Translations under genes and position numbers: made by a program
From: Lactuca virosa
Taxonomy: Eukaryota; Streptophyta; Magnoliopsida; Asterales; Asteraceae
Direction of reading: 5' to 3'
DNA length: 64,000 nucleotides
Assembly (NCBI GenBank): GCA_928212115.1
Contig: CAKMRJ010003334.1
Span: forward strand, 106,490,833 to 106,554,832
The notes under the pieces: model-generated
Databases searched by the model: none
What the model was told of the DNA's origin: nothing
The model's input: only the letters and a program-made list of their open reading frames with translations
Shown: positions 1-9,420 of the stretch, one piece after another
How the letters are laid out: each line of letters begins with the position of its first letter
How positions within the stretch are numbered: the first letter of the stretch is position 1

Positions 1-321
1 GTTAGGGTCGAAATGTTGTAATAGTCGAAGTTTGTATTTAGGGTCTTCGAACATTTTTATAATGTATTTTACTAGGGCATAATATTCGAAGCTTCATGTT
101 TAGTCCTTAGTATATTTTTTGTACGCTTTTCTCTTCTATAAATAGGAGTGGTTACTAGTGTCTTAGTAACGAAGTCTTTACAGAATATTCATTGTACTCT
201 GTAAAATTTGCAAAAGCGTAATAGAGCCAAACAGATCATATTTACATCGGTGTTCAAATCTTTCAATTCTACTTTGAATTTACTCTCTAATTCGTTCAAT
301 ACTTGATTCATTGTCTCATCA
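1..321 (+). repeat. Left LTR of Copia-1 (first base outside the window)
   Basis: Identical to 13194-13514 except for one G/T difference in the stretch after the Val-less CTGTAAAATT run (near position 210). The LTR starts TGTTAGGG (the T is missing here) and ends CTCATCA. Its CpGs fall mostly in CGAA contexts (for example near 9, 26, 48, 87 and 170). It supplies promoter and start site to the genomic RNA. Confidence 0.96.
137..145 (+). promoter_or_regulatory. TATA box of Copia-1 left LTR
   Basis: TATAAATAG, a consensus plant TATA box about 185 bases before the LTR end. Transcription should start about 30 bases downstream, near 170-175, which would define the start of R. Confidence 0.7.
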
Positions 322-323
322 AT

Positions 324-335
324 TGGTATCAGAGC
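324..335 (+). other. Primer binding site (initiator Met tRNA) of Copia-1
   Basis: TGGTATCAGAGC lies two bases after the LTR end. It is the standard 12-base complement of the 3' end of plant initiator Met tRNA used by most Copia elements. The untranslated leader continues to 577. Confidence 0.93.
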
Positions 336-577
336 AGGAATCATATCTCTGATCTGATTTTCACTTTGTTCAAAAGGTTTTTGAGTCAACTTTTTGATTC
401 AAAAGTTTCCGCACTTTTTGAAAGTGAAAAATTGTTTAGATCTAAGTATGTGATTCGATTCTGCACTTAATTCATTGAATCGAGTGTTCTAAGAGTGATT
501 GTGATTTGAATCATACAGTTTGTTGTCAAATTCTCAAAGTTTCTTCAAAAATTCTCAAGGATCTATTCCGTACAACA

Positions 578-3500
578 ATGGCGTCATTCAATCTGAATTC
601 CATGACTTCATTTTCTCATCTTCTAGGATCATCCACCAAAATTCCTATGCTCATCCCTGAGTATTACGATCAGTGGGCTGATCGTATGCAGGATTATCTC
701 AATGGATTGGATGAAGAACTGTGGAATTGCATTTCTGGCAATCTCAATCCACCATCGAATGTTCAACCAATTGGTTCTTCCTCTGGAAACTCTGAAGTTG
801 AAAATCAATCTGATCGTCTGAAAAAGCTGGAGAAAAGGTGTGTAAGAGAGCTAAGAGGAGCTTTGCCTCCAGTTGTTTACAACTACGTGAGGAGTTGTAC
901 AACTGCAAAGGAAATCTGGAACAATCTCAAGGAAAAATTTCAGGGAAGTGAGAAGACGAAAGTTAATTCTGTGAAGCAATGTTTAGTGGAGCTGAAGGAC
1001 TTCAGACAGAAAGATGGTGAAACAATTGAAGTTTATTACGATCGTCTTAATGAATTGATATATCGATGCAATCGATATGGTATCACCAGATCAGCCATGG
1101 AATTCAATCTGATATTTGTTATGGGACTTCGAAAGGAATGGCGTAGTGTGAGCATGATGGTGAAGAATCAACAGAGCTTTGATACGTCAACATTGAATGA
1201 CTTGTACAACCAACTTAAGACTCATGAAAGCGAAGTGAACGAAATAGCTGAAGAATCGAAGGCTATGTTGGGAGGTCCACTAGCTTTGGTTTCGAAGATC
1301 TCTGAAAAAGATGCTGAGAAAGATGCTTCGGATGAAGATGAAGGGTTCATCATGAACTCAGATGATGAGGCAGTTGCCTTTTATTCAAACAATCGTGTGA
1401 AAAAGTTCTTCAAAAAGCCTTTCAATCCGAAGGCAAAGTCGTCTGAGACAAAAGGGAACTTTCTGAGTAAAAGTGCTGGGGAAGAGAAAAAGAAAGATGA
1501 GATGAAAGATTCGAAGCCTGTTGAGGGAAAGTCTGAGAAGAAGCTAAAGGGAGATGCTGGGATTGATTGTCATTATTGCAATGGTGCTAATCACCTTGCT
1601 AATGACTGTATGCTTCGAAAGAAGGATGAGAGAAAGAATAAGGTCAAGGATGAGGCGTACTATGCTGAAAAGTTGGAGGAGGTTCGTGCGAAAGCCAAGA
1701 ATTTGTCTCTGGTTGCAAAGGGTGCGAATGAGGATGAAGATGGTACTTATCAAATCTGGTCATCTGGATCAGATGATGAGGAAATGCGAAATCCAACCCA
1801 TGGAGCTATGTTTGCAAAAATGGAGGAAGAATCAGAGGAGGAAACATACGAAGTGCATGGAAGATGCTTCGTATCAAAAGCTGCTGACAAATCACCAATG
1901 ACCACAAAGGTACGAAACATTCTTGAATCTTTTAATATTCCAGTACATGCTTATAATTCTGAATTAGTATCTTTTGATGAAACTGTTACTTATTTTGATT
2001 CGATTGTGGTATCTGCTAGCAATGAGGCTAAGAAGCTGTCAATGCAATTGCTAGAGACACAGAAGAAATTAGATTCGAAAATCACTAAGATAGATTGTCT
2101 AGAACTTCAAATAACGAATATCATGGTTGATAGGGACAATTTATCTAGTGATAATAAACTGTTGTTAGCACAAAGAAACATTTACTGTAATGCTGCTAAA
2201 AGATTATATGGGAAAATAACTGAACTTCATCATTCATGCGAAATCAGTAAAGAACAACATAGAAAATTGCTGCCATTTTTAGCTTATGAAAGAGCTAAGG
2301 TAGATAACATTTCGTATGACTGTGAAAAAGAAATAGCTGATTTTGACAAAGTTCCGAATGACAAGTATAGATATGGAATTGTCAAAGTTGATGAATGTCT
2401 TGATTCGAATGATTTAGTTAACATTGTAAATGATACTTTGACTAAATCTGAACAAATTCACATTTTGAAAAAGACTGAGAATTCATCATCTGATTCTCAA
2501 TCTAATTTTGCTGATATTGAAGATAATTCTGACAATATTAGTGAAATTAGTGAGCTTGAAGATGTTGATTGTTCTCAGTTGTCTATTGTTAATGTTGCTT
2601 CGAATTCTAAAGGGAAAGAAAAAGTTAAGGATTTGATAGTTGAGAAAGAAACTGATATTCCCTCAACTTCGAAAGTTAGTGAAATGAACTTCGTGGATCT
2701 CAAAGATTACCAAACTGATGATAGTGATGATGAAGATGTAGAGAAAGTTTCGAAAGAAAAGAAATCTTCAAAGAAAGAAGTAATTCCACGAATAGTTGTT
2801 GACCAAGTGTATGGTGATACACAAAAGTTCGAAAAAGTGATGAATGAAAAAGGTGAACATTATCTTGAAACAAACACGGTGGTTTTTCCAAATTTCAAAT
2901 GCACAGATGATGTCATTTTTCCAAATCAAGTTTTCGTAACTACCGGAAATGTTGAGAATATCAAACCAGAGTTCAAGAAGATGGTTGAGGAGGATAATTC
3001 AAAAACAACTGAGGAAGGTTTTTTCGCAAATCAAAACACAGTTGAAAACAACTTAACAAAGAATTCATATATTTTTCAACGACAAAAACCACAAAAACAA
3101 TGGGTTGAAAAATCAAAAGTTGAAAAAGAGAAAGTAATTCGTGTTGAAAAGGAAAATGAAAAAGTTGTCAAATTAAACTCTAAGGAATTTAAAGATCAAA
3201 TTGACAAATTTTCGAAGGAAAACAACATTTCAAAAAGACAAGCACGAAAGAAAATATTTTGGCAAAATATTGAGTCTCAAAAGATGTCTGAATCACAATC
3301 CATCAAAAAGGTTTTCAAAGTTAAAAATGATTCTTTTTCAAAAACTCAACAATCATCTCAATCAAATCAAACAAGGTCTGAAGTACATAAGCAAACAAAG
3401 TTTTCGAAAGTTTCTGAAACTAACAAAACAAGAGATTTTTCAGAAAGATCCAATTCAAATCAAAAAGTTTTTCAACGTCAACATTTTAAATCAAAAATTG

Positions 3501-4024
3501 ATACATCCTATGCTTACTCTTATGTTACCAAACCCAAAGTTGATTTTGTACCTCAAAAGCCAAATTTTCCTAATTACACAAAGAAAGAAACTATGAGGAC
3601 GTCACGGGAAAAAGGAATGACTTCAAGGAAGAACATTGATCATTGGCTTGACGGAAGAGGAAAAATGTATCAGTCAAATAAATATTCAAAAGAGCAAATT
3701 CATGAAGCATACGAAAAGTATGTCAATACTTCTTCGAATGGCAGCTCATCATCTAAGGATTCGAATATCTCAGTCAAAACATGGAGACCTGTCACAAAAG
3801 CGAAGACTGTTCAATCACAAACTCAAGATGCGAAGGGAAAAGTCAGTGAACATTCGAAACTATCAAACACTTATGTTTCAGTTCCTTTAGATGATGAAGT
3901 GAACTTAATTAATAGTCTCAAAACCAAAGTTTGTGATTGGGTTAAAAGTTCTTCATTTCATTCGAAATTGAAATCTAATTTCCAAGGACCCAAAAAGCCT
4001 TGGGTACCTAAAATTTTTCATTGA
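578..4024 (+). CDS. gag: Gag polyprotein of Copia-1, unusually long
   Basis: Capsid-nucleocapsid protein that would assemble the cytoplasmic virus-like particle. The ATG at 578 (MASFNLNSMT) is the first ATG; the frame is open from further up but only through a TTG at 506. From 578 it encodes 1148 residues. Residues about 60-230 match the Copia gag (UBN2-type) pattern, with LPPVVYNYV, A.EIWNNLKEKF and MGLRKEW. One CCHC zinc knuckle, CHYCNGANHLANDC, has its first Cys at residue 331 (base 1568). After it come nearly 800 residues of charged, Ser/Lys/Glu-rich sequence with predicted coiled-coil character near 1990-2300; ordinary Copia gags are 300-600 residues. It ends in TGA at 4022-4024, in frame with pol. 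Confidence 0.93.
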   Translation: MASFNLNSMTSFSHLLGSSTKIPMLIPEYYDQWADRMQDYLNGLDEELWNCISGNLNPPSNVQPIGSSSGNSEVENQSDRLKKLEKRCVRELRGALPPVVYNYVRSCTTAKEIWNNLKEKFQGSEKTKVNSVKQCLVELKDFRQKDGETIEVYYDRLNELIYRCNRYGITRSAMEFNLIFVMGLRKEWRSVSMMVKNQQSFDTSTLNDLYNQLKTHESEVNEIAEESKAMLGGPLALVSKISEKDAEKDASDEDEGFIMNSDDEAVAFYSNNRVKKFFKKPFNPKAKSSETKGNFLSKSAGEEKKKDEMKDSKPVEGKSEKKLKGDAGIDCHYCNGANHLANDCMLRKKDERKNKVKDEAYYAEKLEEVRAKAKNLSLVAKGANEDEDGTYQIWSSGSDDEEMRNPTHGAMFAKMEEESEEETYEVHGRCFVSKAADKSPMTTKVRNILESFNIPVHAYNSELVSFDETVTYFDSIVVSASNEAKKLSMQLLETQKKLDSKITKIDCLELQITNIMVDRDNLSSDNKLLLAQRNIYCNAAKRLYGKITELHHSCEISKEQHRKLLPFLAYERAKVDNISYDCEKEIADFDKVPNDKYRYGIVKVDECLDSNDLVNIVNDTLTKSEQIHILKKTENSSSDSQSNFADIEDNSDNISEISELEDVDCSQLSIVNVASNSKGKEKVKDLIVEKETDIPSTSKVSEMNFVDLKDYQTDDSDDEDVEKVSKEKKSSKKEVIPRIVVDQVYGDTQKFEKVMNEKGEHYLETNTVVFPNFKCTDDVIFPNQVFVTTGNVENIKPEFKKMVEEDNSKTTEEGFFANQNTVENNLTKNSYIFQRQKPQKQWVEKSKVEKEKVIRVEKENEKVVKLNSKEFKDQIDKFSKENNISKRQARKKIFWQNIESQKMSESQSIKKVFKVKNDSFSKTQQSSQSNQTRSEVHKQTKFSKVSETNKTRDFSERSNSNQKVFQRQHFKSKIDTSYAYSYVTKPKVDFVPQKPNFPNYTKKETMRTSREKGMTSRKNIDHWLDGRGKMYQSNKYSKEQIHEAYEKYVNTSSNGSSSSKDSNISVKTWRPVTKAKTVQSQTQDAKGKVSEHSKLSNTYVSVPLDDEVNLINSLKTKVCDWVKSSSFHSKLKSNFQGPKKPWVPKIFH

Positions 4025-4031
4025 TTGCAGG
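4011..4031 (+). other. Gag-pol junction: in-frame TGA overlapping a splice-acceptor-like site
   Basis: The gag stop TGA (4022-4024) is followed in the same frame by pol, so pol needs either stop readthrough or removal of the stop. The bases around it, a T-rich run then TTGATTGCAG|GT, read like a plant 3' splice site. Copia-2 has TGATTTTGCAG|G at the same point (16489-16499). The two bases by which they differ lie before CAG, and the protease frame is kept relative to CAG, not to TGA. Confidence 0.55.
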
Positions 4032-7000
4032 TATTGTGTGACGAGCAATATGATAACAAATGGTACATTGATAGTGGTTGCTCTCGTCACATGACTGGAA
4101 AGAAGGAGAATTTAAGAGATTTTCGAAGTCTCAAAAATGCTGGAGTAGTAAAGTTTGGGAACAATCAAAAGTGTCAAGTCATGGGATATGGAAAAATCAC
4201 AAATGGACAATTCACAGTGAATCGTGTTGCATATGTTGAAGGTCTTCAACATAACTTGATTAGTGTTTCTCAACTTGTTGTGGGCACTGGCAATCAAGTT
4301 CTTTTCAACGAAGAAGGAAGTGTTATTTCGAATGTTAACACAAACGAAATATTACTGAAATCTAAAAGGAAAGGTGACATGTTCACTTTGGACATCAATC
4401 CAATTGTAGGCAAACCAGCAGTATGTCTTCTTTCGAAAGCTACATCTGATTTAAGCTGGTTATGGCATCGAAGACTTTCACATCTCAACTTTCGAAACAT
4501 AAATAAACTTGTGGTACAAGATCTGGTAAGAGGTTTACCTATACTTAAATTTGACAATGATTCTTTATGTGCAGCTTGTGAAGTTGGAAAGCAACATAAA
4601 CAAGGTCATCCAATCACAATTGATTCGAAAATTGTTGCACCTCTTGAGTTGATACATATTGATTTGTGTGGTCCTTCGACTGTTTCAACTCTCAACAATA
4701 AACGGTACATTTTAGTTATTGTTGACGATTTTTCCAGATTTACGTGGGTTTATTTTCTCAGGCTCAAATCCGAAGTTGCACAAATTATGATTGACTTTAT
4801 CAAAAAGATAGAAACCACGTTGAAGAAGACTGTTAGAAAAATCAAGAGTGATCATGGAACTGAATTTAAGAACAAAGTTCTTGATTCATTTTTGGTGGAC
4901 AAAGGAATTTCGCATAATTTTTCATCACCATATACACCACAACAAAATGGTGTTGTAGAACGAAGGAATCGCTCATTATGCGAAGCAGCAAGAACCATGT
5001 TGGCATATGCGAATTTACCTCAATATCTATGGGCTGAAGCTGTTTCAACTGCATGTTTTACTCAAAACAGATCGTTCATTCATCGTCGATTTAATATTAC
5101 ACCATACGAAATTCTGAATAATCGTAAACCTAATGTGAAGTTTTTTCATGTTTTCGGATGTAGGTGTTTTATTATGAATCTCAAGGATCATCTTTCGAAG
5201 TTTCAAGCAAAAGCTGATGAAGGAATTTTTCTTGGATATTCGCACAATTCAGTGGCATATCGAGTGTTAAATAAGCGAACACGAAAAGTGGAAGAAACGT
5301 TCAATCTCACATTCGATGATTATTATGTTAAATCAAATGAGCATAGATTTACGAATCATCCAATTTTACAAGAAACACAAGTTGAAACTGAATCTATACA
5401 AATGGATGATATTGATTATGATTTGATTTTTGGAATTTCAGATCATGCAGTTGATGCTGAAGTTCATGCTCCTGATAATCACATACCAGAATTTTCAAAA
5501 CTTACTGATGATTCACCATCGACTCCTCAAGAAGGCGAAACTATGAGTGATAGTCCACTGGAGGGGGAGCAATTGGATTCGAATACTTTAGATGATGAAG
5601 AGCATTCTTTCGAGGGGGAGAAAGAACAATTGAATGCTGAAATTGAGGGGGAGCATGTTGTTGAGGGGGAGCATAATGTTGATGATGCTTGTTCGAATGC
5701 AAGCTCAGAAAATGATGAAATATACAAAGATGCCCCTTTGGAATTTGATCCAGCATATCCACCCATGGAAAAATGGACAAGAGACCATCCGAAGGATCAA
5801 GTTATTGGGAATCCACAAGAGGGAGTTCTGACAAGAGCTCAAATTCGTGCAAAGAATGAGGTATTGAATACTCATCAAGAATTTTGCATGTTTAATGTTT
5901 TCATCTCTAAAATTGAACCAAAAACAATTAAGAATGCAATGGAACACTCAGATTGGGTTGTTGCAATGCAATCGGAGTTGTCTGAATTTGAACGAAACAA
6001 GGTTTGGAGATTAATTCCTAAACCTGAAAATGTTTCGATTGTCGGGTTAAAATGGATTTTTAAAAATAAAACCGACAAAGATGGAAACATTATTCGAAAT
6101 AAAGCCAGACTTGTTGTAAAAGGATATTCACAACAAGAAGGAATCGACTATGAAGAAACTTTTGCCCCTGTCGCAAGACTCGAGGCGGTTCGAATATTTT
6201 TGGCTTATGCAGCTCACAAAGATTTTGATGTTTATCAAATGGACGTGAAATGTGCATTTCTCAATGGAGAGCTTGAAGAAACAGTTTATGTGGAACAACC
6301 CCCAGGTTTTATTAACGAAGAATATCCTAATCATGTTTATATTTTAGATAAGGCAGTTTATGGTCTGAAACAAGCACCAAGAGCATGGTATGCAACACTT
6401 ACATCATTTTTGAAACAATCTAAATTTAAACAAGGATCAGTTGATCCCACATTATTTCGAAAGAAAGTGGGGAATCATCTAATGCTTGTTCAAATTTATG
6501 TTGATGATATTATTTTTGGCTCGACTGACCCTGCTTTGTCTAGAGAATTCGAAGAATTGATGAAAAGCAAATTTGAAATGAGCATGATGGGAAAAATCAA
6601 TAATTTCCTTGGATTGAATATTCGTCAAAACAGAGAAGGGATTTTCATTAATCAGGAAAAATATACGAAAAATCTGTTAGAAAAGTTTGGATTGACGAAT
6701 AGCACAAAGCTTCGTGTACCAATGGCAACAGGCATAAAGCTAACACCATCGTTGGACAAACCTGCTGTTGATATAACGTTGTATAGGAGCATGATTGGTT
6801 CATTACTTTATCTAACAGCAAGTAGACCTGATATCATGTTTTCTGTGTGTAATTGTGCTAGGTATCAGTCTAATCCACGCGAACCACATCTTACTGCAGT
6901 GAAGAATATTTTTCGTTACCTTAAAGGCACAATTTCGTTAGGATTGTGGTATCCTTCGAAAACTGGATTCTTCGTTCAAGCATACTCAGATGCAGACTTG

Positions 7001-7465
7001 GGTGGTTGTAATCTTGATCGAAAAAGCACAAGTGGAGGATGTCAATTTCTTGATGGCAAATTAGTCAGCTGGCAGTCGAAAAAGCAAACGTGTGTGTCAA
7101 TTTCCACAGCTGAAGCAGAATATGTGGCTGCTGCTGCTTGCACTTCGCAAATAATATGGATCCAAAGTCAATTGCGTGATTATGCAATTAATATGAAAAA
7201 GATTCCATTATATTGTGATTCTCAAAGTGCAATAAGAATTTGTCATAATCCTGTGCAGCATTCAAAGACTAAACACATAGCTCTTCGTTATCATTTCATT
7301 AAAGATCACGTGGAGGATGGAAACATTGAAGTACATTTCGTGAAAACAACTGATCAGTTAGCTGATATATTCACGAAAGCTTTGGATGAAAAATCTCTAA
7401 TGCGAATAATAGAAGGTCTTGGAATGATCGATGGCAATTCTGTTCCATGCGAAAAAGAAGAATGA
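4025..7465 (+). CDS. pol: Pol polyprotein of Copia-1 (protease, integrase, RT, RNase H)
   Basis: The frame has 1146 codons after the gag TGA; it opens with TTG and has no start ATG of its own, so it is made as Gag-Pol. Protease: DSG at residues 16-18. GAG-pre-integrase and zinc region: WHRRLSHL near residue 147, then CAACEVGKQHKQGH. Integrase DDE core: IDLCGPS, then DHGTEFKN, then QNGVVERRNRSL. Reverse transcriptase: WIFKNKTDKDGN, YQMDVKCAFLNG, VYGLKQAPRAWY and the catalytic YVDDIIFG near residue 825. RNase H: SDADLGG, STAEAEY, HSKTKHIALRYHF. The order is Copia-type and no domain is interrupted. A Glu/Asp-rich linker (bases about 5430-5800) between integrase and RT holds four GAGGGGGAG tracts. 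Confidence 0.96.
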   Translation: MQVLCDEQYDNKWYIDSGCSRHMTGKKENLRDFRSLKNAGVVKFGNNQKCQVMGYGKITNGQFTVNRVAYVEGLQHNLISVSQLVVGTGNQVLFNEEGSVISNVNTNEILLKSKRKGDMFTLDINPIVGKPAVCLLSKATSDLSWLWHRRLSHLNFRNINKLVVQDLVRGLPILKFDNDSLCAACEVGKQHKQGHPITIDSKIVAPLELIHIDLCGPSTVSTLNNKRYILVIVDDFSRFTWVYFLRLKSEVAQIMIDFIKKIETTLKKTVRKIKSDHGTEFKNKVLDSFLVDKGISHNFSSPYTPQQNGVVERRNRSLCEAARTMLAYANLPQYLWAEAVSTACFTQNRSFIHRRFNITPYEILNNRKPNVKFFHVFGCRCFIMNLKDHLSKFQAKADEGIFLGYSHNSVAYRVLNKRTRKVEETFNLTFDDYYVKSNEHRFTNHPILQETQVETESIQMDDIDYDLIFGISDHAVDAEVHAPDNHIPEFSKLTDDSPSTPQEGETMSDSPLEGEQLDSNTLDDEEHSFEGEKEQLNAEIEGEHVVEGEHNVDDACSNASSENDEIYKDAPLEFDPAYPPMEKWTRDHPKDQVIGNPQEGVLTRAQIRAKNEVLNTHQEFCMFNVFISKIEPKTIKNAMEHSDWVVAMQSELSEFERNKVWRLIPKPENVSIVGLKWIFKNKTDKDGNIIRNKARLVVKGYSQQEGIDYEETFAPVARLEAVRIFLAYAAHKDFDVYQMDVKCAFLNGELEETVYVEQPPGFINEEYPNHVYILDKAVYGLKQAPRAWYATLTSFLKQSKFKQGSVDPTLFRKKVGNHLMLVQIYVDDIIFGSTDPALSREFEELMKSKFEMSMMGKINNFLGLNIRQNREGIFINQEKYTKNLLEKFGLTNSTKLRVPMATGIKLTPSLDKPAVDITLYRSMIGSLLYLTASRPDIMFSVCNCARYQSNPREPHLTAVKNIFRYLKGTISLGLWYPSKTGFFVQAYSDADLGGCNLDRKSTSGGCQFLDGKLVSWQSKKQTCVSISTAEAEYVAAAACTSQIIWIQSQLRDYAINMKKIPLYCDSQSAIRICHNPVQHSKTKHIALRYHFIKDHVEDGNIEVHFVKTTDQLADIFTKALDEKSLMRIIEGLGMIDGNSVPCEKEE
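5561..5671 (+). other. Four internal polypurine-tract-like copies in pol
   Basis: GAGGGGGAG occurs at 5561, 5612, 5645 and 5663, encoding Glu-Gly-Glu in the integrase-RT linker. Its core is the same as the real PPT at 13182-13192 (AAAGGGGGAGAT). Copia-2 has similar tracts in the same linker. They could act as central primers for plus-strand DNA; this is inference. Confidence 0.55.
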
Positions 7466-7685
7466 TAGGCGAAAAAGAATGAATCAGAGGCGCTGAATAA
7501 AAGATAACACAAAGTCATTCAGCATTCAGAGGTTACTGTTCATGGTCAACGCTTCGACCGCTTCGAATTCGCATGATTGTCACTTATTTTCAGCGTTGAG
7601 TTAATGGTTACTGTTCATAGTCAACGCTTCGAATTCGACATTTGTCACTCTTCAAGGAATGCCAAATATTCGTCGTTTGCAACAA

Positions 7686-7925
7686 ATTCAAAAGATTTTC
7701 TTTTGTTTTGTCTTTAAATTTTCGAAAAATCAAAAATTCAAAAAGATTTTCTTTTGTTTTGTCTTTAAATTTTCGAAAAATCAAAATTTCAAAAAGATTT
7801 TCTTTTGTTTTGTCTTTAAATTTTCGAAAAATCAAAAATTCAAAAAGATTTTCTTTTGTTTTGTCCTTAAATTTTCGAAAAATCAAAAATCCAAAAAGAT
7901 TTTTGTTTGTTCGGTCTTTATTTAA
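7686..7925 (+). repeat. 51-bp tandem repeat, about 4.5 copies
   Basis: The marker AGATTTTCTTTTG recurs at 7693, 7744, 7795 and 7846 with a diverged copy at 7897, always 51 bases apart. Each unit carries TTTTCGAAAAATC, an A/T palindrome centred on TTCGAA. The last copy has decayed. Confidence 0.92.
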
Positions 7926-8944
7926 AAAAAAAAATTCAAAACAACAAAAATATTTTTATTTTTAGACTTTTGTTGCAGATTATGATGATGATTCAGAGGG
8001 GACAATGCAGGCAGTTTTAGGGTCAGGTAAAATTTTTCGTATGAATTAATATGTTTTTCATTATTCGAATTAGTTAGGTTGTCCCTAGAAGCATGCTGCT
8101 GCATGTCGTCCAAAGCCTCCATGACTCAATGTGTGTGTACGAAAGCCTTAATGAAATGTTTCGTACGAAAATTTCTTCCCAATCAGGCTTATATTCACAT
8201 TAGTCTCTGAGCTACCTTACTCTTCTCACAATGAGTTAAGAGTTTCCTGTTTGGTCCAAAACATAACAGAGGTACTTTTCGTGTCTTACACCAATCTTTT
8301 TCATCCAAAACATTCTTACACGATCACACACAAAGACGTATATCCGAGAGGTCTCTGATCAAACCCATCGAGACTTAGATATATAAAAACTCTGTGTTTA
8401 TGATCTGACATCATGAGTCCGTGATGGAAGTGAAACCCAAAAATCTTACAAATTAAGAATTGACGGGGAACATTGTTCCAGATATATACGAAACTTTTGT
8501 TTCTGTACCAATGTTCGAAACTCCAAATCATATTCATTTCGAATGAGTGGTCTTGATCAAGCATTCGAAACCCACGATGTTTGTTACCCAACAAGATCCA
8601 GTATACAAATTTTTTATGAATATGATTTCCGTGTGAGTTTCATTCGAATGTCCTAGTCATGTTAAAATTTTTCAAAGCCGACTTGTCACTGACTACACTG
8701 GTCATACAAGTAATTTCTGTTACACTTTATCACCTTATGTTTAGGTTGACATGTAACGAAATTTGAACCTACCCACGAAGCATTCTTAAAAGAAGCCCTT
8801 TGATACTTATCAAAAAGTATTCGATTGTAATTCACGGGAACATACACAAGCTGTTGATCATCTCTCTTGATGATTAACGAAGCAACCTTTGCCCGGGGTT
8901 TAACTGCCTTCGTGTCAAATTAAATTTTTGACATCACAAAATTT

Positions 8945-8967
8945 AAAAAAAAAAAAAAAAAAAAAAA
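8945..8967 (+). repeat. Uninterrupted run of 23 adenines
   Basis: A homopolymer inside the Copia-1 spacer, flanked by ATTT and TTTG. It is too long for ordinary A-rich drift in a young element and may be a slippage tract or a small captured poly(A) end. Confidence 0.9.
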
Positions 8968-9420
8968 TTTGTTGTTTCTTGTCTAAACTTTCTTTGGCAC
9001 ACTACACACACGAAATCCTTGAGGTTCTGAGTAATACCAACTCAGGCTGATGATTTCGAACATCTGGCAAATGACTTCGCTTTTTATCCCAAAAGTGAAA
9101 GAGCCTTGCCTCCATTCGAAGGGTTCTAACGGTTACAATTCTATTAAGGGGATAATGACAGGCTGTGTATACGTGACGTATGGTATTTGCCCGGTTTTCC
9201 AGGTGATGTGACAGACACTTTTTGACGCATGGCTACCTTTCCGCTGTACAGGTCCGATTTTCAAGGTGCCACGTCGGATCTCATTAAATGCATCCCGCTT
9301 CAAATTCAAATCATTTAGGGTTACATATAAAAGGGGGTTCAAGAGTACTTTATACGTTTATGCGATCAAAACTCAAAACTTCCCAAATTCTCTGTTCTTC
9401 ATCTTTTTCAAACCCTAACA

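Larger units (their letters stand above)
7466..9420 (+). other. Pol-to-ORF3 spacer of Copia-1
   Basis: 1.95 kb without a believable coding region. It holds a 51-bp tandem repeat, a 23-base A run and about 20 CGAA tetramers by eye. The ORFs across the tandem repeat, on both strands, exist only because 51 is a multiple of three. The last 60 bases before the third ORF (ATATAAAAGGGG near 9327) offer a TATA-like element, so an internal promoter for ORF3 is possible. Confidence 0.7.

Noticed and set aside
324..335. TGGTATCAGAGC sites as tRNA gene fragments
   Set aside because: They are primer sites placed 2-3 bases from LTR ends; no tRNA cloverleaf surrounds them.
506..577. Longer gag start
   Set aside because: The upstream start at 506 is TTG, not ATG; the first ATG is 578 and matches the usual Copia gag opening.
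7608..7965. Three overlapping ORFs on both strands around the 51-bp repeat
   Set aside because: They exist because the unit is a multiple of three; no homology or start context.
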